Shown here in pieces: positions 51,285 to 59,259 of a DNA stretch of 64,000 nucleotides. Below the pieces are notes generated by a model that saw nothing but the letters and a program-made list of their open reading frames with translations, ran no database searches and had not been told where the DNA came from. This stretch comes from Tersicoccus mangrovi (GTDB lineage: Bacteria; Actinomycetota; Actinomycetes; Actinomycetales; Micrococcaceae), in the NCBI RefSeq assembly GCF_036881825.1, contig NZ_JBAJMW010000010.1:1-64000 (forward strand), read 5' to 3'. The position numbers and the translations under genes are program-made. Within the stretch, counting starts at the first letter, position 1. Every line of letters begins with the position of its first letter.

Positions 51285-51480
51285 CGTGGGTAGCCCCGCT
51301 AGGCGGGGAATTCCCGAGGCTGCATCCGTTCGCTTTGCAGCCCAACATGCACGGCCCCTCTTCTCCACCGGACATCGCCATGAGGCGGGGCACTTCCATG
51401 ACCTCGAACAGTCGCGGTTGGCGATGGCGCGCAGACAGCCTTGGACGGTTGGAGCGCAGGTGACCTCCTGGAGCATCGTT
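51285..51480 (+). other. Structured ~190-nt leader of the Rpf gene
   Basis: Several local stems can be drawn: CCCCGC-TAG-GCGGGG, an enclosing CTCGTGGG/CCCGAG pair with one bulge, GCTGC/GCAGC, and CCCCTC with GAGGCGGGG further down. No good start codon with a ribosome site is found before 51481. The leader could be a regulatory RNA, but no known riboswitch class is matched by its conserved bases. Confidence 0.4.
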
Positions 51481-52200
51481 GTGAACAACTCCTCTCTTCT
51501 GTCCCGGAACCTCCGTCGCGGTGCCGCCGTCCTAGCCCTCACGGGCGCCGGCGTGGCCGTGACCGGCACGCAGGCGAACGCCGCCAGCGAGGCCACCTGG
51601 GACCGCGTCGCCCAGTGCGAGTCCGGCGGCAACTGGTCCATCAACACCGGCAACGGCTTCTCCGGCGGCCTGCAGTTCACCGCGTCCACCTGGGCGGAGT
51701 ACGGCGGAACCGGTAGCCCGACCACCGCGTCGAAGGCCCAGCAGATCGCCGTCGCCGAGCGCGTGCTCGCGGGCCAGGGCTGGGGCGCCTGGCCGGTCTG
51801 CTCCGTGCAGGCCGGTGCCACCGGCTCCGCCGCCACCCCGACCCCGGTCCAGGCGGCCCCGAAGGTCCAGGTCCAGGCTGCTCCCGTGCAGCAGGCCCCG
51901 AAGGTCGCCGCTCCGGTCCAGGCCGCGCCCGTCCAGGCCGCCCCGGTCCGGCAGGCGCCCGTCCAGCAGGCGCCCGTCCAGGCCGCCCCGGTCCAGCAGG
52001 CTCCGGTCCAGGCCGCCCCCGTGCGCCAGGCGCCGGCGGTCAGCGGTACCTACACCGTCAAGGCCGGTGACACCCTGAGCCAGATCGCTCAGAAGCTCGG
52101 CGTCAAGGGTGGCTGGAAGGCCCTCGCCGACGCCAACCTGGCGACCGTCAGCAACCCGAACCTGATCTTCGTGGGCCAGACCCTGAACCTGCCTGCCTGA
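51481..52200 (+). CDS. Resuscitation-promoting factor with C-terminal LysM domain
   Basis: A 239-residue secreted muralytic enzyme. The signal peptide ends near GTQANAASE. The Rpf domain starts ATWDRVAQCESGGNWSINTG with catalytic Glu47 and continues FSGGLQFTASTWAEYGG, ending WPVCS. A Val/Gln/Ala/Pro linker of repeated QAAPV and QQAPV units follows, then a LysM module from YTVKAGDTLSQIAQKLG (peptidoglycan binding). GTG at 51481 is preceded by CTGGAG; the longer frame from 51286 is leader RNA. Confidence 0.93.
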   Translation: MNNSSLLSRNLRRGAAVLALTGAGVAVTGTQANAASEATWDRVAQCESGGNWSINTGNGFSGGLQFTASTWAEYGGTGSPTTASKAQQIAVAERVLAGQGWGAWPVCSVQAGATGSAATPTPVQAAPKVQVQAAPVQQAPKVAAPVQAAPVQAAPVRQAPVQQAPVQAAPVQQAPVQAAPVRQAPAVSGTYTVKAGDTLSQIAQKLGVKGGWKALADANLATVSNPNLIFVGQTLNLPA

Positions 52201-52256
52201 TCATCCGGTCCTCCCGTCGCGGCTTCCTGCCGTGGACGGGACCCGTGTTCGGCCGG

Positions 52257-52286
52257 AGCGCCGTACTCCTCACGGAGTGCGGCGCT
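52257..52286 (+). terminator. Terminator after the Rpf gene
   Basis: AGCGCCGTACTCC (52257-52269) pairs with GGAGTGCGGCGCT (52274-52286), 13 bp including one G-U pair, loop TCAC, followed by the T-rich stretch TCGTCGTT. Confidence 0.8.
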
Positions 52287-52356
52287 TCGTCGTTCCCGGC
52301 CTCGGCACCGGTGCGGCCGGGCCACCGTCGCCTCACGGGTCGGGACACGCCTCGTG

Positions 52357-53685
52357 TCAGCGCTGGCCGAACACCCGCCGGCACACGATGATGCCGGCCA
52401 GGGAGATCACGCCGACGATGGCGTAGTAGTAGCCCGGCGCCATCAGCGTCTTCAGGCCGGCGATCAACGCCGTCAGGATCAGCGGCGCCAGGCCGCCGAA
52501 GAGCGTCACGCCGAGGTTGTAGGCGATCGACATGCCCGTGGTGCGGATCTGCGTGGGGAACATCGCGGCGAGCAGCGCCGGCAGCGGACCGAAGTAGAAC
52601 GCCATGAGCAGGCCGAGCACCACCTGCACCAGGGTCAGGACCGCGACGGTCGGCACTGCGACGATGAGCGCGAAGAGCGGCACGGCGAGCACGACGGCGG
52701 CGATCGCCGCGACCGTCATCACGCGGGCCGGTCCCACCCGGTCCGCCAGGTTGCCCACCAGCGGACACCCGACGAGCGAGACGATGCCGGAGATGATGCC
52801 ACCGAGATAGCCCGCCCAGGACGGCAGGTGCAGGTTGGACACCGCGAACGTCGGCATGAACAGGATCAGGTAGACGGAGATCGAGGCGAGCCCGACGGTG
52901 GCCGTCGCCGCCACCCAGCGCGGCAGATGGTGAACGAGCGTCTGCCCGAGCGGGGAGGACTCCACCCGGTCCTCCATCGCGGCGAACTCCGGCGTCTCGT
53001 CCATCCGCAGCCGGATGTACAGGCCGACCGGCCCGATCAGCAGGCCGACGAGGAACGGCACGCGCCACCCCCAGCTGTACAGCGCGTCGTGGCTGATCAG
53101 CGTGTTCAGACCCAGGCCGAAGAGGGACGCCAGCAGCATCGCGGCGCCCTGCGTGGCGACCTGCCACGACCCGTAGAACGCCTTGCGGTTCGGGGCGTTC
53201 TCGATGAGGAACGCCGTCGCCGTGCCGAACTCGCCGCCCGCCGAGAAGCCCTGCAGCAGGCGCGAGAGCAGGATGACGAACGCGGCGGCCGGCCCGATCA
53301 GCTGCGCCGTCGGCGCGAAGGCCATCAGCGCGGTGCCGAGCATCATGAGCCCGATCGTCAGGGTCAGCGCCTTCTTCCGGCCGTGCCGGTCGGCGTAGCT
53401 GCCGAGCACCATGGCCCCGACCGGGCGGATCAGGTAGGACACCGCGAACGTGCCGAAGGTCAGCAGCAGGCCCAGTACCGCGCCCTGCTCCCCTGCGGAC
53501 GGGAAGAACAGCGCGGAGATGACGACCGCGAGGGAGGCGTAGACGATGATGTCGAACCACTCGAGGGCGTTGCCGATCGAGGAGGCGACGACGGCACGCC
53601 GCGCCGTGGCGCGTTGGGCGGCCGAGACGGGCTCCGCGGTCGCGGTGCCCGCGGTAGAGCCGGCAGAGACGGGTTCGTGCTGCAT
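52357..53685 (-). CDS. MFS transporter, metabolite:H+ symporter (MHS/ProP-like) family
   Basis: A 442-residue 12-helix transporter. ASSIGNALEWFDIIVYASLA, YADRHGRKKAL between helices 2 and 3, and LLQGFSAGGEFGTATAF are MHS signatures seen in proline/betaine, shikimate and citrate carriers. The substrate is unknown. ATG at 53685 follows AAGGAG. It lies 50 bp downstream of the ArgE-like gene on the same strand, so it may import an acylated amino acid cleaved by that enzyme. Confidence 0.92.
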   Translation of the reverse strand: MQHEPVSAGSTAGTATAEPVSAAQRATARRAVVASSIGNALEWFDIIVYASLAVVISALFFPSAGEQGAVLGLLLTFGTFAVSYLIRPVGAMVLGSYADRHGRKKALTLTIGLMMLGTALMAFAPTAQLIGPAAAFVILLSRLLQGFSAGGEFGTATAFLIENAPNRKAFYGSWQVATQGAAMLLASLFGLGLNTLISHDALYSWGWRVPFLVGLLIGPVGLYIRLRMDETPEFAAMEDRVESSPLGQTLVHHLPRWVAATATVGLASISVYLILFMPTFAVSNLHLPSWAGYLGGIISGIVSLVGCPLVGNLADRVGPARVMTVAAIAAVVLAVPLFALIVAVPTVAVLTLVQVVLGLLMAFYFGPLPALLAAMFPTQIRTTGMSIAYNLGVTLFGGLAPLILTALIAGLKTLMAPGYYYAIVGVISLAGIIVCRRVFGQR

Positions 53686-53735
53686 GGCGGCTCCTTGCCG
53701 TCCTGGGACCGCCCTCGTGGCGGCCCGCGAAGTCC

Positions 53736-54917
53736 TCAGGCGGTGACGCGCGCGAACAGGGCGTCGAAGAACGCCTCGCAGGCCGCGATCTGCTCGAGTT
53801 CGATCCACTCGTCGGCCGTGTGTGCCTGGGCGATGTCGCCGGGGCCGCACACGATGGTCCCGATGCCGATGCCGTCGAACTGCCCGGCCTCGGTGCCGTA
53901 GGTGACTTTCTCCTCGCTCGGCAGGCCGCCGAGCTCGGCACCCAGGGCCAGCACGGGGCTGCCGGCCTCGGTGAACAGGCCCGGCACCTGGCCGACGACC
54001 TCGAGGGCGACCCCGGCGTCCGGGTTCTCCTCACGCATCCGGGCGTCGATCTCGTCGAGGGTGGAACGCACCCGGGCGGTCACCTCGTCGGCGTCGAGTG
54101 CGGCGACGGAGCGGAACTCGAACTCGATCACGCACCGGTCCGGCACGGTGTTGGACGCGATGCCGCCCTGGACGAGGTTCACGCCGCCCGTGCTGAACGG
54201 CACGACGTAGCCCTCGTCGAACGGGCCGTCCTGCCGCCACCCGTCGACCATGTCGGCGAAGGCGACGGCGAACCGGGACGCGTGGTGGATGGCGTTGACG
54301 CCGTCCGGGGTGAGGGAGGAGTGGGAGGCGACGCCGGTGAAGGTGGCCCGGAAGACGTTGACCGACTTGTGCTCGGCGATCACCCTCATGCTGGTCGGCT
54401 CGCCGACGATGCAGAACTCGGGGCGGATGCCGCGCCGCTCGAGCTCCTCGACCAGCCGGCCGGCGCCGACACAACCGATCTCCTCGTCGTAGCTCAGCGC
54501 CAGGTGCACCGGCGTCGTCAGGTCGGCCTCGGCGATCCGGGGCAGCAGGGTCAGGGCCGCCCCGATGTAGCTCTTCATGTCCGCCGCACCGCGACCGTAC
54601 AGCTTCCCGTCGCGGACCTCGGCGGTGAACGGGTCGGTGGACCAGGCCTGCCCGTCCACGGGCACGACGTCGGTGTGGCCGGAGATCACGATGCCGCCCT
54701 CGGTGCTGCCGTCGGCGGCCGGGAACGTCGCGAACAGGTTGGCCTTGGTGCCCTCCTCGTTCGGCACCAGCAGCGGCTCGACGCCGAGCCGCCGGAGCTC
54801 CTCCGCCACGAGGTCGATCAGCTCGAGGTTGGAGTTACGGCTCGTCGTGTCGATCGCGATGAGCCGACGCGTCCAGTCGAGGGAGGTCAGGTCCTGCTCG
54901 GTCGTCGCTGCGCTCAT
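53736..54917 (-). CDS. M20 peptidase, acetylornithine deacetylase (ArgE)-like
   Basis: A 393-residue M20 metalloenzyme. GGIVISGHTDVVPVDGQAW has the first zinc His and its Asp partner, LYGRGAADMKSYIGAAL the bridging Asp, and LSYDEEIGCVGA the catalytic Glu. VGEPTS and a late histidine in IAQAHTADEW complete the site. The sequence is closest to ArgE-type deacetylases (N-acetylornithine to ornithine), but no arg genes are adjacent, so a catabolic deacylase is also possible. ATG at 54917 follows AGGAGG. Confidence 0.88.
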   Translation of the reverse strand: MSAATTEQDLTSLDWTRRLIAIDTTSRNSNLELIDLVAEELRRLGVEPLLVPNEEGTKANLFATFPAADGSTEGGIVISGHTDVVPVDGQAWSTDPFTAEVRDGKLYGRGAADMKSYIGAALTLLPRIAEADLTTPVHLALSYDEEIGCVGAGRLVEELERRGIRPEFCIVGEPTSMRVIAEHKSVNVFRATFTGVASHSSLTPDGVNAIHHASRFAVAFADMVDGWRQDGPFDEGYVVPFSTGGVNLVQGGIASNTVPDRCVIEFEFRSVAALDADEVTARVRSTLDEIDARMREENPDAGVALEVVGQVPGLFTEAGSPVLALGAELGGLPSEEKVTYGTEAGQFDGIGIGTIVCGPGDIAQAHTADEWIELEQIAACEAFFDALFARVTA

Positions 54918-55033
54918 CGGGTTGCGTCCTCCTGGTCTCGTCCGGCTCGTTCCCGGCTCGTCGTGGTCTTCCGTCGAGTCTATGCAGACGAAGCAAGCAC
55001 GCTGTCGATTCACCGATCTGCAAGACTGCGGGG

Positions 55034-56077
55034 GTGAGTGCGGTGGCGACGGCGTTCTGGGTGACCGGCTGCGGTCGGGGCGAACTGCGGCAGGAGCCGT
55101 TGCGCGAGCCCGGTGAGACCGAGGTGCTCGTCCGTACCCTGCACACCGGCATCAGCCGGGGCACCGAGACCACGGTGTTCCAGGGCCGGGTGCCTCCGGA
55201 GGTCGCGGGGCAGATGCGAGCCCCGCACCAGGAGGGCGACTTCGGCGGGCCGGTCAAGTACGGCTACCTCAACGTCGGCGTCGTCGAGCAGGGCGCGGAG
55301 GCACTGGCCGGGCGCACCGTCTTCAGCCTCGCTCCCCATCAGGACCGTCTCGTGCTGCCCGCCGCGGAGGTGCACGTGGTGCCCGACGGCGTCCCCGCTC
55401 GCCGCGCGGTGCTCGCGGGCACCGTCGAGACCGCCGTCAACGGGATCTGGGAGGCCGGCCCGCGGCTCGGTGACCGGGTCGCCGTCGTCGGCGGCGGCAT
55501 GGTCGGCGGCGCGGTCGCGGCCCTGCTCGCGGGCCACCCGCTGGGCCGCCTGCACCTGGTGGACCCGGATCCGGGGCGCCGGGCCCTCGCCGATGCCTTC
55601 GGGCTCACCCTGGTCAGCCCGGAGGAGGCGGCCGGGGACTGCGACGTCGTCATCCACGCCTCCGGCACCGAGGCGGGGCTGACCACCGCGCTGGACCTGG
55701 CGGGCGCCGACGCCGAGCTGGTCGAGATGTCCTGGTTCGGCACGCGCTCCCCGCGGGTGCCGCTCGGCGGCGCCTTCCACGCCCGCCGCCTGCAGCTGCG
55801 GGCCAGTCAGGTGGGCGAGGTCGCCCTCTCCCGGCGGGCTCGGCGCAGCCGCGGGGACCGGCTCGACCTGGCGCTGCGCCTGCTGGCCGACGACCGCTTC
55901 GACGTCTTCCTCACCGGCAGCAGCCCCTTCGCCGACCTGCCCGCCACGATGGGCCGCGTCACCGCGGCCGGGTCGACGGCGATGTGCCATGTGGTGGACT
56001 ACCCCGGGAACGACGCCGACGCGACCACCGCCGACCGTTCCACCGCCGACCGGCCGGCCTCCGGGCCGATCCGATGA
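55034..56077 (+). CDS. Zinc-type alcohol dehydrogenase-like (MDR) oxidoreductase of the pterin-like cluster
   Basis: A 347-residue medium-chain dehydrogenase homologue. EVLVRTLHTGISRGTETTVFQG opens the GroES-like part, and DRVAVVGGGMVGGAVAALLA near residue 155 is the NAD(P) Rossmann loop. The usual catalytic Cys/His zinc ligands (GxGHExxGxV) are replaced (KYGYLNVGVVEQG), so a classical zinc alcohol dehydrogenase reaction is doubtful. The C-terminal ~20 residues are a disordered Asp/Thr/Pro tail. Start GTG at 55034. The PTPS homologue follows after 13 bp. Confidence 0.82.
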   Translation: MSAVATAFWVTGCGRGELRQEPLREPGETEVLVRTLHTGISRGTETTVFQGRVPPEVAGQMRAPHQEGDFGGPVKYGYLNVGVVEQGAEALAGRTVFSLAPHQDRLVLPAAEVHVVPDGVPARRAVLAGTVETAVNGIWEAGPRLGDRVAVVGGGMVGGAVAALLAGHPLGRLHLVDPDPGRRALADAFGLTLVSPEEAAGDCDVVIHASGTEAGLTTALDLAGADAELVEMSWFGTRSPRVPLGGAFHARRLQLRASQVGEVALSRRARRSRGDRLDLALRLLADDRFDVFLTGSSPFADLPATMGRVTAAGSTAMCHVVDYPGNDADATTADRSTADRPASGPIR

Positions 56078-56090
56078 CGAGAGGCCGACC

Positions 56091-56483
56091 ATGTACCGCC
56101 TGACCGTCCGCGACCACGTCATGATCGCCCACTCGCTGCCCGATCCCGCCTTCGGGCCCGCACAGGCGCTGCACGGGGCCACCTTCGTCGTCGAGGCCAC
56201 CTTCCACCGGGCCGAGCTGAACGAGAAGGCCATCGTCCTGGACATCGGGGTGGCGACGGCGGCCCTCGGGGCGGTGCTCGCGGACCTGAACTACCGCAAC
56301 CTCGACGAGCACCCGGATCTGGTCGGGCAGCTGACGACGACGGAGCACCTCGCCCGGGTGATCGCGGACCGCCTCGCGGAGCATCTCGGCCGCGACCTGC
56401 CCGGCCACGGCGTCACCGAGCTGGACGTCGTCCTGCGGGAGCACCCGGACGCCTGGGCCGGCTATACCCGGTCCCTGGACTGA
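56091..56483 (+). CDS. 6-pyruvoyl-tetrahydropterin synthase (PTPS/QueD) homologue with altered active site
   Basis: A 130-residue protein of the T-fold PTPS family. MIAHSL (His14) matches the first zinc ligand, LHGATF (His28) the HGH motif, LDIGVATAALGAVLADLNYRNL the central helix, and LTTTEHLARVIADRL the NPTxExLA region. Two expected residues are changed: the second HGH histidine is Ala30, and the catalytic Cys four residues before His28 is Ala24. The protein probably binds a pterin-like compound but cannot use the standard mechanism. ATG at 56091; the glycosyltransferase gene follows after 10 bp. Confidence 0.82.
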   Translation: MYRLTVRDHVMIAHSLPDPAFGPAQALHGATFVVEATFHRAELNEKAIVLDIGVATAALGAVLADLNYRNLDEHPDLVGQLTTTEHLARVIADRLAEHLGRDLPGHGVTELDVVLREHPDAWAGYTRSLD

Positions 56484-56493
56484 GCCGAGCGGC

Positions 56494-57726
56494 ATGAGCG
56501 CGGTGGACCGGCTCGCCCTGCTGACCCCGGCCAACGTCCGGCACCGTAGCGGGGGCACCCTCTTCAACCGCGCCGTCGCGGCCCGGGCACGCACCCTGGG
56601 CCACCGGGTGGACGTGATCGACGTGCCGGGCCACTGGCCTCGGCCCGACCGGCAGGCTGCCGGACGGGTTCGCGCGGCCGCCACCGGGTACGGGCGCGTC
56701 CTCGTCGACGGTCTCATCGCGACCCGCAGCCCCGAGGTGCTCACCGACCTCACGCGGCGAGGCGTCCACACGGGCCTGCTCGTCCACTTGCCCGAACGGC
56801 ACGGCGGCCCGCCCCAGGCGCGTGCCCTGGCGGCCGCCGACGTCGTGGTCGTCACGAGCGCCTGGACCGGGCGCTGGCTGCTCGCCCACGCGTGGCCCCT
56901 CACCGGCCGGCCCGCCGCGGAACTGACGGCCAGACTCGTGCTCGCCCGTCCCGGCGTCGGTGATCCGCAGGAGGCCGCCGGGACAGCCGGTGACCACCCG
57001 TCCCCGGACCCGCACCGCGCCCCCGCGATCGCCTGCGTGGCGGCGCTCACCCCGAACAAGAACCAGCTCACCCTCCTGCGGGCACTCAGCCGGCTCACCG
57101 ACGCCTCCTGGTCCGCCGAGATCATCGGGAGCACGACGGCGGACCCGGCCTACGCGGCCCGGGTGCGCGACGCCGCCGCGTCCTTCGGGGAGCGCGTGCA
57201 GGTGACCGGGGAACGCGACGCCTCCTCCCTGGCCGCGCACTGGCCCGACGTCGACCTGCTCGTGCTGCCCTCGACGTGGGAGAGCTGGGGCATGGTGGTG
57301 ACCGAAGGACTGCAGCACGGCGTGCCCGCCGTCGTCGGTCGCGGGACGGGCGCGGTCGAGGCGCTGACCGGAGCACACGGCAGCGGGCGCTGGGGCGGCA
57401 TCGGCGCTGCGGCGGCACCGCGCGCCCTGCCCGGGGCCGCCGTCGACGCCGAGGATCCCGCCGCCCTCGCGGCGGTGCTCCACCACTGGCTCACCGACCC
57501 CGACGTGCGTGCCCGGTGGCGTGACGCGGCCACCGGCACGCACCCGCAGGGCTGGGACGCCGCCACCGCCGCGGTGCTGGCGGCCATGGACCCGCCGAGC
57601 CGCCGGCTCCGGGCGACGAACGCCCACCATCGAGACGGGATGAGGACNCCGCCGCGGTGCTGGCGGCCATGGACCCGCCGAGCCGCCGGCTCCGGGCGAC
57701 GAACGCCCACCATCGAGACGGGATGA
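56494..57726 (+). CDS. GT4-type glycosyltransferase (3' end disturbed by a duplication and an N)
   Basis: A GT-B glycosyltransferase. LALLTPANVRHRSGGTLFNRAV begins the acceptor half; AIACVAALTPNKNQLTLLRAL and DLLVLPSTWESWGMVVTEGLQHG (E-x7-E) form the sugar-nucleotide half, typical of GT4. The true protein should end ...HHRDGMRTR, with a TGA overlapping the methyltransferase ATG. In this assembly an N at 57648 and an 82-bp duplication shift the frame and add a false tail to 57726. The acceptor may be the product of the adjacent pterin-like enzymes. Confidence 0.85.
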   Translation: MSAVDRLALLTPANVRHRSGGTLFNRAVAARARTLGHRVDVIDVPGHWPRPDRQAAGRVRAAATGYGRVLVDGLIATRSPEVLTDLTRRGVHTGLLVHLPERHGGPPQARALAAADVVVVTSAWTGRWLLAHAWPLTGRPAAELTARLVLARPGVGDPQEAAGTAGDHPSPDPHRAPAIACVAALTPNKNQLTLLRALSRLTDASWSAEIIGSTTADPAYAARVRDAAASFGERVQVTGERDASSLAAHWPDVDLLVLPSTWESWGMVVTEGLQHGVPAVVGRGTGAVEALTGAHGSGRWGGIGAAAAPRALPGAAVDAEDPAALAAVLHHWLTDPDVRARWRDAATGTHPQGWDAATAAVLAAMDPPSRRLRATNAHHRDGMRXPPRCWRPWTRRAAGSGRRTPTIETG

Positions 57727-57730
57727 GGAC
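57566..57730. repeat. Exact 82-bp direct duplication flanking an ambiguous base (assembly join)
   Basis: 57566-57647 and 57649-57730 are identical and separated only by the N at 57648. Without one copy the glycosyltransferase frame runs cleanly into an ATGA overlap with the next gene. This is the pattern left when overlapping contig ends are joined by a gap base. Confidence 0.9.
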
Positions 57731-57733
57731 GCG

Positions 57734-58660
57734 ATGACGCAGCTCGATCCGATCAGCTCCGACTGGCTCGCCCTGCGCGAGCACGCCGACGACCGCGCTC
57801 GCACGGTCACGACCACCGACCTGCTCCCACCGCTGGTCCGGTCCCTCGACGCGGAGGCGACCTCAGCCGGCGGCGTGCCCGTGCTGTGCATCGACCTCGG
57901 CACCGGCACGGGTGCCAACCCCCGCTGGCTGATGCCGCGGCTCCCGCTCGCGCAGACGTGGCTGCTCGTCGACCACGACGAGGCCCTGCTGACCGAACTG
58001 CGGGAGCGGCTGTCGGGCCTCAACGTGCCGTGGGAACCGGTGGCCTCCGACGTCGCTCACCTGGGTGCCGTGCTGGCCATGCACCGGCAACCCGGCCAAC
58101 CGGTGCTCGTCACCTGCGCCGCCCTGCTCGACCTGCTCGACAGCGCCACGGTCGAGGACCTGGCGGCGATCCTCCGGGACGCGGGCGCCCACGGCCTGTT
58201 CAGCCTCACCGTGGACGGCACCGGCACCCTCGACCCGGCCGGCCCGCTCGACGACGCGGTCCAGGCGGCGTTCAACGACCACCAGCAGCGGCACGGCCAC
58301 CTCGGCCCGGACGGCGTCCCGGCGCTGCAGCGAGCGCTCGGCGACGGCGTCACGTCGACCGTGCACGTGACCGTCCGGCAGACCGACTGGCAGGTCGACG
58401 CGGCCGACCCCGCCGATCGCGCCCTGATCGAACGACTATTGCGCGATCGGGCCGCGGCGGTCGCCGAGCAGGTGCGTCGTGACGGCACGGATCTGACCGA
58501 GGAGCCGCAGGAGCCCGATCGGACGGCGCCCACGACCTCGGCCGCCCTGACACCACAGGACGTCGAAGCCTGGCGGGACGACCGGCTGGTCGCGGCCCGC
58601 GACGGCGCGCTGCGCCTGCGCGTCGGCCACCGGGACGTGCTGGTGATGCCGAGCGCCTGA
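57734..58660 (+). CDS. Class I SAM-dependent methyltransferase of the pterin-like cluster
   Basis: A 308-residue methyltransferase. VLCIDLGTGTGANPRWL (54-60 loop) is SAM motif I, TWLLVDHDEALLTEL motif II with acidic Asp, and LVTCAALLDLLD motif IV. The C-terminal ~90 residues include a charged Glu/Asp/Pro linker and VEAWRDDRLVAARDGALRLRVGHRDVLVM. The acceptor is unknown; position suggests the glycosylated product of the cluster. ATG would overlap the true glycosyltransferase stop. Confidence 0.87.
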   Translation: MTQLDPISSDWLALREHADDRARTVTTTDLLPPLVRSLDAEATSAGGVPVLCIDLGTGTGANPRWLMPRLPLAQTWLLVDHDEALLTELRERLSGLNVPWEPVASDVAHLGAVLAMHRQPGQPVLVTCAALLDLLDSATVEDLAAILRDAGAHGLFSLTVDGTGTLDPAGPLDDAVQAAFNDHQQRHGHLGPDGVPALQRALGDGVTSTVHVTVRQTDWQVDAADPADRALIERLLRDRAAAVAEQVRRDGTDLTEEPQEPDRTAPTTSAALTPQDVEAWRDDRLVAARDGALRLRVGHRDVLVMPSA

Positions 58661-58714
58661 GTGCGCGGCCGAACCGGCCGGCCCGACGCCGGTCGCGTCC
58701 GGTAAGCCCCGATA

Positions 58715-58731
58715 CCGGCGCTCAGCGCCGG
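58715..58731. terminator. Hairpin between convergent genes
   Basis: CCGGCGCT-C-AGCGCCGG is nearly a perfect palindrome; the effective loop would be a few bases. It separates the methyltransferase (+) from the acidic protein gene (-). Confidence 0.5.
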
Positions 58732-58743
58732 CCGGGACGCGGC

Positions 58744-59145
58744 TCAGCTGTTGGTGTCGTCCTCCTCGACCGAGGTGTCGGTGAGGTACCGCTCGCCGCT
58801 CTCGGTCTCGTGCAGTTCGTAGACGGTGGCGGCGGTGGCCGTGGCGTCGTCGCGCTCCTGGAGCGCACGCTCGCTCATGGGTTCGTCGACCGGGGCCCAT
58901 TCGGGGTCGCCCCAGATGGCGCCGAGCCCCTTGGACGCCTTCGTCGGCTGCCCGGCGACGAACTCCTCGCCGTCCTCACCGCGCGACAGGGCGTCGTCGT
59001 CGCGGACCGTCGCCTCGCCCTCGTCGGCCTCCCGGCCCGGATCGATGCCGGGACTGGTCCGCGGCGGCCAGCCGGTGGCCTCCTCATCCGCGGCCGGATC
59101 GGGTCCCTCCACCGACTCGGGGTGGTTCGGATGTGACCTGCTCAT
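58744..59145 (-). CDS. Small acidic hydrophilic protein, unknown function
   Basis: A 133-residue protein that starts MSRSHPNHPESVEGPDPAAD. It is rich in Asp, Glu and Pro with almost no hydrophobic core, so probably disordered. Short conserved-looking parts are SKGLGAIWGDPEWAPVDEPMSERAL and the tail VYELHETESGERYLTDTS. ATG at 59145 follows CAGGAGGG, which supports a real gene. It lies downstream of the membrane protein and ribA fusion genes on the same strand. Confidence 0.65.
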   Translation of the reverse strand: MSRSHPNHPESVEGPDPAADEEATGWPPRTSPGIDPGREADEGEATVRDDDALSRGEDGEEFVAGQPTKASKGLGAIWGDPEWAPVDEPMSERALQERDDATATAATVYELHETESGERYLTDTSVEEDDTNS

Positions 59146-59185
59146 GGTGCCCTCCTGCACGGCCGCGCCGTCCGCGACCGATCAT

Positions 59186-59196
59186 TCGATTATCGA
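59186..59196. promoter_or_regulatory. Small AT-rich palindrome upstream of the acidic protein gene
   Basis: TCGAT-T-ATCGA (5-bp arms) sits about 41 bp before the ATG at 59145, in an unusually AT-rich patch. It may mark an internal promoter or operator. Weak evidence. Confidence 0.3.
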
Positions 59197-59259
59197 GAGA
59201 TCAAGTGCTGTCAGCCTCCCACAGCGGGACCGCGGATGCCACCGCGGCGTCCTCGGGCG

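Noticed and set aside
51285..51480. c-di-AMP (ydaO-type) riboswitch call for the rpf leader
   Set aside because: Context fits, but the conserved closing block of that class (a CAGCUAAC-like stretch) is not found, so only a structured leader is reported.
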